Shown: in pieces, positions 58,404-64,000 of the stretch
Layout of the letters: every line of letters begins with the position of its first letter
How positions within the stretch are numbered: the first letter of the stretch is position 1
From: Lates calcarifer
Taxonomy: Eukaryota; Chordata; Actinopteri; Centropomidae
Assembly (NCBI RefSeq): GCF_001640805.2
Contig: NC_066851.1
Location: 1,954,014-2,018,013 of the forward strand
Length of the DNA: 64,000 bases
Reading direction: 5' to 3'
Position numbers and translations under genes: made by a program
The notes under the pieces: model-generated
The model's input: the letters and a program-made list of their open reading frames with translations, nothing else
What the model was told of the DNA's origin: nothing
Databases searched by the model: none

Positions 58404-61183
58404 TGAGATGAGATCATCCTCCCTGTGATAGAGCAGAGCCACACCAAAGGTTTTTCAGGAATGGTGACAGCAGGTGTTTTGTATATCCAAGTAAGAGACA
58501 AGTCATTTGTGTGTACTCTCTGTCCAGCTTCTAAAAGCTTTCTGCTTTTTTGCTTCTAGTGTGAGTGCAGTCACATGTAGTAATGTATCCATGTATACAT
58601 ATCCATGTATAATGTATAATATTCACTTTATTTCATCATTAATTGTTTTTTTTTTACCTTTCATGCCTGCCCTGACGTCCCTGCTGTAAACTGCTCCACA
58701 AGCAAAGAAAGGTAAGCCTACACAAACCCAGCCAGGTCCCAGGCATCTTTCATACTCCAAACTCTTCTGTGGTCCCAGTTTTGTGAACATATTGTAGATG
58801 GGATGAATCCCCCCAAAAAAATACCACCCCACCCACCTCCACACACATATCCACCACCACCCTACCCTTTGAGCCGGCAAAATTCATGCACTTCAGCATA
58901 TTATTTCAAAGTGCTCTAGAAACCTGGAAAGTGACTACATGCTTCAGGCTGAAAGCTGATGTAGGGCTTTGCAGGGAGCTGTACAACCTGCATAAATTCT
59001 CTGACAGACAAAATGGTCTCCCTTCTCCTCCCTGGTGCACTCGTAAAAGGAAGAAAGGAAGGAAACAAGAGCAAGTCTGAGAAAAGCAGTTTCTTCAACA
59101 GGGAATCCAATGAAAGACAGATATATTAAAGAAGAATGTGGTGTCCATGTTCCCTCCCGGGTCAATCTACTATCCAGTGGAAAATTTATGCTCCATATTG
59201 ACTGTGGTCTTTATCTATAATGTATATTGCTAATAAATAATCATCCTTGCTGGCTGGTGGCGACTTTTTCCTTAAGGGGAAAATAACAGTCCAAAGAAAA
59301 AAATAAATTGCTCTCCTGCAAGCGGCACTTACCCCAGCATGCCTACTCTGTCTGAGACCCTTCCCCAGACACAGAGGTGGCCTGTGGTCCTCATGAGTCC
59401 TCTCTCACATCTTTATTCCTACACTTACAAAGAAGTACTCCTACTACTCCTCCTACTACAAAGTTGCCATGGATGATAATCGCTGACAGACAGAATAAAT
59501 TCAGGGGAGAGGAGATGTAAACTTCATATACTTTATGTCTGTATGCTTTACTGGTCCCATGGATTTAACCCTTTGTGCACAGCTGATGCAATTTGTGTGC
59601 ACTTTCTTCAGGTGTAATTTGAAACCACATTCATCCTAAATGAAAATAAAAAAAAATAGGAATTATAGGAACAGTGAGACATCGAATGACTTTTCTGTGA
59701 GCCTGTAAATAAAGACAGAGAAAACAGAGCAAAAACAGCCAAGGGAGGTTTCAGAGCGGTTAATGAGTCCATGTGTCTGACTGAAGACAAAGAAACAGAG
59801 CAGGAAGGCCTCAGCTGAGGAAGATGCCGCATCACAAGATCTGCAAAGCTAAGCAACAGTCGGGGCTTGAGGAGGAGGTTGTGGCTGTTATCTCAGACTT
59901 GTCCGGGTCTTACGGGACTAATTAATTAGATTTCTGCATGTGTTGATACCAACAGAGACAGAGAAGAGATGAGGGGAAGACAGGGAGGGAAAAAAACATT
60001 AGGAAAGCAGAGGAATCGAAAGGCTGTCTCCAGTGAATCCAACCTGCATAATGACATGCATGCCTCTCTCTGTGCCTCACCAGTATCCCCCCCCCGTTTT
60101 CCTCAAAGGTGTATGGCAAAAGGCAAAGGGAATTATTGATAGAGAGTAGGGACTGTAGTGAGTTGTTGTGTTGCCAGAACATGAGGATAGTTCATACCCA
60201 GACCTCCTGCTGCCTCCCACACTGCCACCACCAGCACAGTCATTAGCACAATGCTGTTACAAATGAATGGGCAACAGAATCACAGTTGGGAAGGGATTTT
60301 CAGAAACATTACTTATCCAGGGATCAATTTAGCGTGTGATTAAACACAGTTAACTAATTATGGGGACAGCATGAGTTATGATTATGGGAAAATGATATGA
60401 ATTACAACACAGCAGTGTAAAAACCCTGGCTGTGGAGCGGGATCATTTGGGGGCCAGAAAAGAAAAATGGTATTAGCATACACAAAACATATTAATGCAT
60501 GCCTAATGAATATCCTACCAAGGATCATCAGTCACCATCATGTTAATGTTGCATGATGTTCAGTGGAAAAGAAACACTGAAGAGGAAGAGAGAAAACCAG
60601 CGCCACTATTGGTCATTTATTAGAAAAAATGTCAATTTTATCTACAAATGCTAAAATAGAAATGGACACCATTAACTGTGGTAATGGTGATAATGTCTGG
60701 GTGGATAATTACTTGGTGAAAGCTTAGCTTTGTCTTTAGCAGACCTCAGTCTAACAGAATCATTGTCATGCTCTAATATGAGGGGCTTCACAGTCATGGC
60801 TAAAATGAAATTTAGGATCATATTTCTCAGTATTAAAATATGAGAATTTGTGATAATGATTTATCATTGTTTAGGTTGTAAACATTTGTATTACACTTCA
60901 ACATTTTCAACAGATAAAACTTCAAAACTTATATTAACAGTCAGAAAAAATGGATAAGCTTTTAAAACAGGAAAATAAAAAAATAAAATATTAAGATGAT
61001 TTTCTTCAATGTGACATATGTGTCATTTTATTATTTTAACACTTCAGAAACTCAGCGTTTTGTAGCTCAGTAATTTCCCACTGTAAATCAAGGTAAATAC
61101 TGTGTATTTATCATGAGACTTTTATATCAGTGATTTGTGCTGTAAGGATTATTTAAAATTGCGCTCACTTGCACTTTTTTCAA
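56826..61183. other. Non-coding stretch, no gene recognised
   Basis: It holds a T-run near 57380-57393 and the TG microsatellite at 58371-58402. A reverse-strand open block near 58033-58120 ends in a donor-like ACAAG|gtacac but has no start or acceptor, so it is not called as an exon. Confidence 0.5.
58371..58402. repeat. (TG)n microsatellite
   Basis: About 15 TG units. Confidence 0.92.
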
Positions 61184-61400
61184 ATCAGAATCAGAATCAT
61201 TTATTAATCCCTTGCAGGAAATTGTTGCATTGCTAACCCTAACCCAATGCTCCATTTCCAAGTACAGATAAATAAAGAGGAATAGAATAACAATAAGATA
61301 AACATAAAATAAAATAGCAATATAACCCCATCTTAAAATATAAAGAAATAAAGAAATATACTCCTTCAAAATAGACACTATATTCATTGCTAATATTTAC
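61184..61400 (-). mobile_element. LINE 3' tail (reverse strand)
   Basis: ATCAGAATCAGAATCATTTATTAATCCCTTGCAGGAAATTG is the reverse complement of the 3' terminus of a common fish LINE type that ends in repeated TTCTGA units. The adjoining 150 bases are AT-rich 3' UTR-like sequence. No coding part remains. Confidence 0.6.
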
Positions 61401-62849
61401 AGACATTTAAATAAAATTGTGCAGATAAACTTATATACAGAATAGGTATGATTTGAGTTTATTGCACGTGTGTGATGAATTTAACACACTGAATCTTAGA
61501 GAATCTTGTCCACTTCATCCAAAGATTTTATGGGAGCACAAATTAGCCTTTTTTTTTTTTTATTTAGACAACAAAGATAACTGGAAAACTTCTAGAGAGA
61601 AATTTTGAGTGTGACTACTGCAGCTGTCAAATGCGGGGTATTTATTCATGCCACTGATGCCACTCAAGGTAATGTTGAGGGTGCTAACACAAGTGGTATG
61701 TAGGAATAGTAGTAGCAGGTGGTAACACACACACAGTCATGTTGAGTCACTACAGAGGACATTACATGTACTGTCACTCACGCCCTGGAGACTTATCTTA
61801 ACCCTGGCAATTGTCGTTACAGGTATCATTTCATTTCAGCTAACCCCCACTCACATGCATATATCACACATGCAAACGTACACTGGAGCATCAGAGGAGA
61901 CAGGTTGACAACCTGCTCCTACAAGTGATATGAGTGTCTGTACATACATCGACTCCAACCATCTGACAGTCAGACCAAAAATGTTTTAAACACACGCAGT
62001 CTGACAGCAGTGACTCTCCTGCTGATAGCAGGGAAGCTAGTCTTACCACTTAGTAGCTCTTCTGTCTGTCTGTGTGTCTGTGTACATGTTTGTTTGTGTG
62101 ACTAAAAGTGACTCATAGCCATTACAACACAGCAAGATAACATTTTTTGGTTATGTGACCTACCCCATCAAAGACCTCTCGTCTCCATAAGTCGCTGTTG
62201 CATCATTCAGGAAGTTCATCCTGTGAGGCATCACTAGGAATCTAAGAATGAAATTTGACCATGAACTCCTGTAGAGATGGTTTACTGGGGGCTTTCCATG
62301 GCTGCAAACTACATCTTAATGGCAGGTTGGCATGTGAACAGTCTGCCTCTCATCTTTCTGTTATTCATCATGGACTGCACTGCTCTTGAGAGCACAGATA
62401 GTGTCTTTCTGCAAGATCAAACTGAGCTCCTGTTTCAGCTCTAGGATGAGAGACTGTTTGGCCTGTTGTTGTCTGTATAAGCCCTTGAATGGCATTGTTT
62501 GTCTTTGCAAATAATATTTAATGAATGCAGTCACTTTTGAATGTGATGAATAATTCAGTTACTGTTGCTATAGTTCTGTATGGTTGAGTGGCAGAGCGGT
62601 TGGTCAGTGGAAGTAAACAACTTGAAACACAGGCCCTAAAAGCCTCTCCCAGGGGATGCAGGGGTGTGTAGGTTGGTGGCCGACTGTGTTAAATGCTTGT
62701 TTATGTTTACATTGTTGTGAGCTGGATTAAGTGATGTGAAATCTGCTGGACATATCAAAGGCACATTCAAAGTATACGTTCCCCTCAGTAGTGTGCTCAT
62801 ATGACCCAAACTAAAATCTCATAAAGACAGTATTTCATTTTGTATTCAC
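61401..62849. other. Non-coding stretch, no gene recognised
   Basis: No repeat family or exon-like structure recognised. A T-run lies near 61549-61561. Confidence 0.55.
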
Positions 62850-63537
62850 AGGGAACAGCACACAGACACAAAGTGACAACGGCACTCACTAATGGCAGGG
62901 GCCTCCCCCATCAGGACAGCGCAACCACCACACCACAAAAACTGCTCAAAAATGTCTCAAGGAACACGACAGAGAGCCCAAGGAGTTAATTGGGCCTCCA
63001 AACTCTCCAGATCACAATCTGATCCAACATCTGTGGGATGCACTGCAACAAGCCAGATCCATGGAAGCCCCACCCTGCAACCCACAGGACCCAAAGGATC
63101 CGCTGCCGATGCCTCAGTGCCAGACACTATAGGAGAGCCCCCAAGGTCCTGTGTTCATGCCCTGATGGGTCAGAGCTGTTTTGGCAGCATGAGGGGGATC
63201 TACACAGTATTAGGGAGGTTCCACAGATACTAGATCAAATTTTAATCTGGGGAGTTTGTAGGTCAGGTCAACACCTTGGGCTCTTTGTCATGTTCCTAGG
63301 GCCATTTGTGAGCAGGTTGGAATATTGTCCTGTTGGGGGAGGCCCCTGCCATTGGGGAGTGCTTTTGCCATGGAGGGTGTGTGCTTGGTCTGTAACAATA
63401 TTTAGTCGGTGGTATGTGTCAAAGTATCAAGATAAATGCTAGAACCTAAGGTTTCTCAGGACAATATTGTACCAAAATAATCACTGTTATTCTCTTCACC
63501 TGTCAGTGGTCATGATGTTATGGTTGATCAGTGTGTA
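62850..63537. mobile_element. Tc1/mariner-like relic, copy 3, with foldback (inverted) structure
   Basis: The left half runs forward: GGCAGGGGCCTCCCCCATCAGGACA (62895-62919), a P-D-x-N-x-I-x-x-L-W-D-like segment near 63000-63040, then GGTCAGAGCTGTTTTGGCAG (63169-63188). The right half runs in reverse: its reverse complement starts at 63537 with TACACACTGATCAACCATAA, then passes through the same GGCAGGGGCCTCCCCCAACAGGACA (63326-63350) and AACTCCCCAGATTAAAATTTGATC segments. Two partial transposase copies therefore face each other around a centre near 63040-63235. A matching left terminus was not found. It is inactive. Confidence 0.65.
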
Positions 63538-64000
63538 TTGATGTCAGGCAGTTCATATGCCCCTGTATAATTAAACATATAATGTTAGTTTATCCGTACT
63601 TCATATTTTACCATATTTTATTTTAATCAAATGTGATTGGTGGCAGCCAGCTAAACCCCTCTATTGTAGAAAACTTGACTTGGATGTCAGCTCTTGCGTC
63701 ATAGTAGCGAGCAGAATGCTATCAGAGGTCTGTTTGGGTTTCAGGCTGCTATAACTTTTACATTTCCAAACACTGTGGTTCCTCCTGATTTAAAAGGCAA
63801 TTTATCAGAGGAGTGGGTGGAGGCCAGCAGTCATCTGCACTCTGTGTCACGCCATATGTGCTAAGCCACGCCCATTTTTTAGCAATCCAATCAAAACTGA
63901 GGAATTTGATCAAATCCCTGTTGTACTTAAATCCTGCTCACATATTCAATTTCTCTCAGAAACACATGATATTACAAAAGTCAAAGACACACTAGAAGCC
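63538..64000. other. Non-coding stretch to the window end, no gene recognised
   Basis: AT-rich sequence without recognised repeats or exon-like structure. Confidence 0.55.

Noticed and set aside
1..64000. CRISPR arrays, bacterial operons, tRNA or rRNA genes
   Set aside because: No direct-repeat/spacer pattern, no ribosome binding sites or operon spacing, and no cloverleaf or rRNA sequence was seen. The genome is clearly vertebrate.

Overview
The window looks like a teleost fish nuclear genome segment. Evidence: an intact chromodomain-carrying Ty3/gypsy element of the Tf1/sushi type, Tc1-like transposon relics, hAT elements, L2-like LINE 3' ends, widespread fish short repeats, and many CA/GT, TA and ATT microsatellites in AT-rich, gene-poor sequence. 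I see no bacterial-type operon, no rRNA and no tRNA gene. Homology statements come from recognising motifs by eye; no search was run.

Layout. 1-770: LINE 3' end followed by a fish short repeat. 2940-3275: Tc1-like fragment. 5567-15790: the dominant feature, a tandem gypsy retrotransposon (LTR-gag-pol-LTR-gag-pol-LTR) bounded by one 5-bp target duplication GTATC. Both internal units are open and encode identical proteins. 18-27 kb: a belt of older repeats (MITE-like copy, reverse-strand LINE, LTR-like fragment, Tc1 fragment, short repeat, a 693-bp hAT MITE with an exact 8-bp duplication, a gag relic of a second gypsy element, a tRNA-like SINE). 27.2-35.4 kb: featureless sequence with microsatellites. 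35.4-36.1 kb: LTR-like block. 37.5-38.7 kb: a possible degenerate multi-exon gene, followed by an array of short palindromes. 41.1-41.8 kb: reverse LINE. 42.3-44.5 kb: a WD40 pseudogene of the WDR49/WDR64 type ending in a 108-bp tandem repeat. 46.1-46.7 kb: hAT transposase relic. 49.1-51.5 kb: a candidate two-exon gene of about 116 codons with good splice sites and a poly(A) signal. 52-64 kb: mostly unannotatable sequence with a fish SINE-like repeat, a LINE tail and an inverted (foldback) Tc1 relic.

How the parts work together. The only complete genetic system is the gypsy element. Its LTR supplies a TATA-like box, a predicted start site and a poly(A) signal. The 12 bases directly after the LTR are the exact reverse complement of the predicted mRNA 5' end, which is the self-priming arrangement known for Tf1/sushi elements. 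gag supplies a capsid with one CCHC knuckle. pol lies in the -1 frame and supplies protease, reverse transcriptase, RNase H, and integrase with GPY/F module and chromodomain. A G-run overlapping the pol stop codon is the plus-strand primer. The tandem form is best explained by unequal LTR-LTR crossover after a single insertion.
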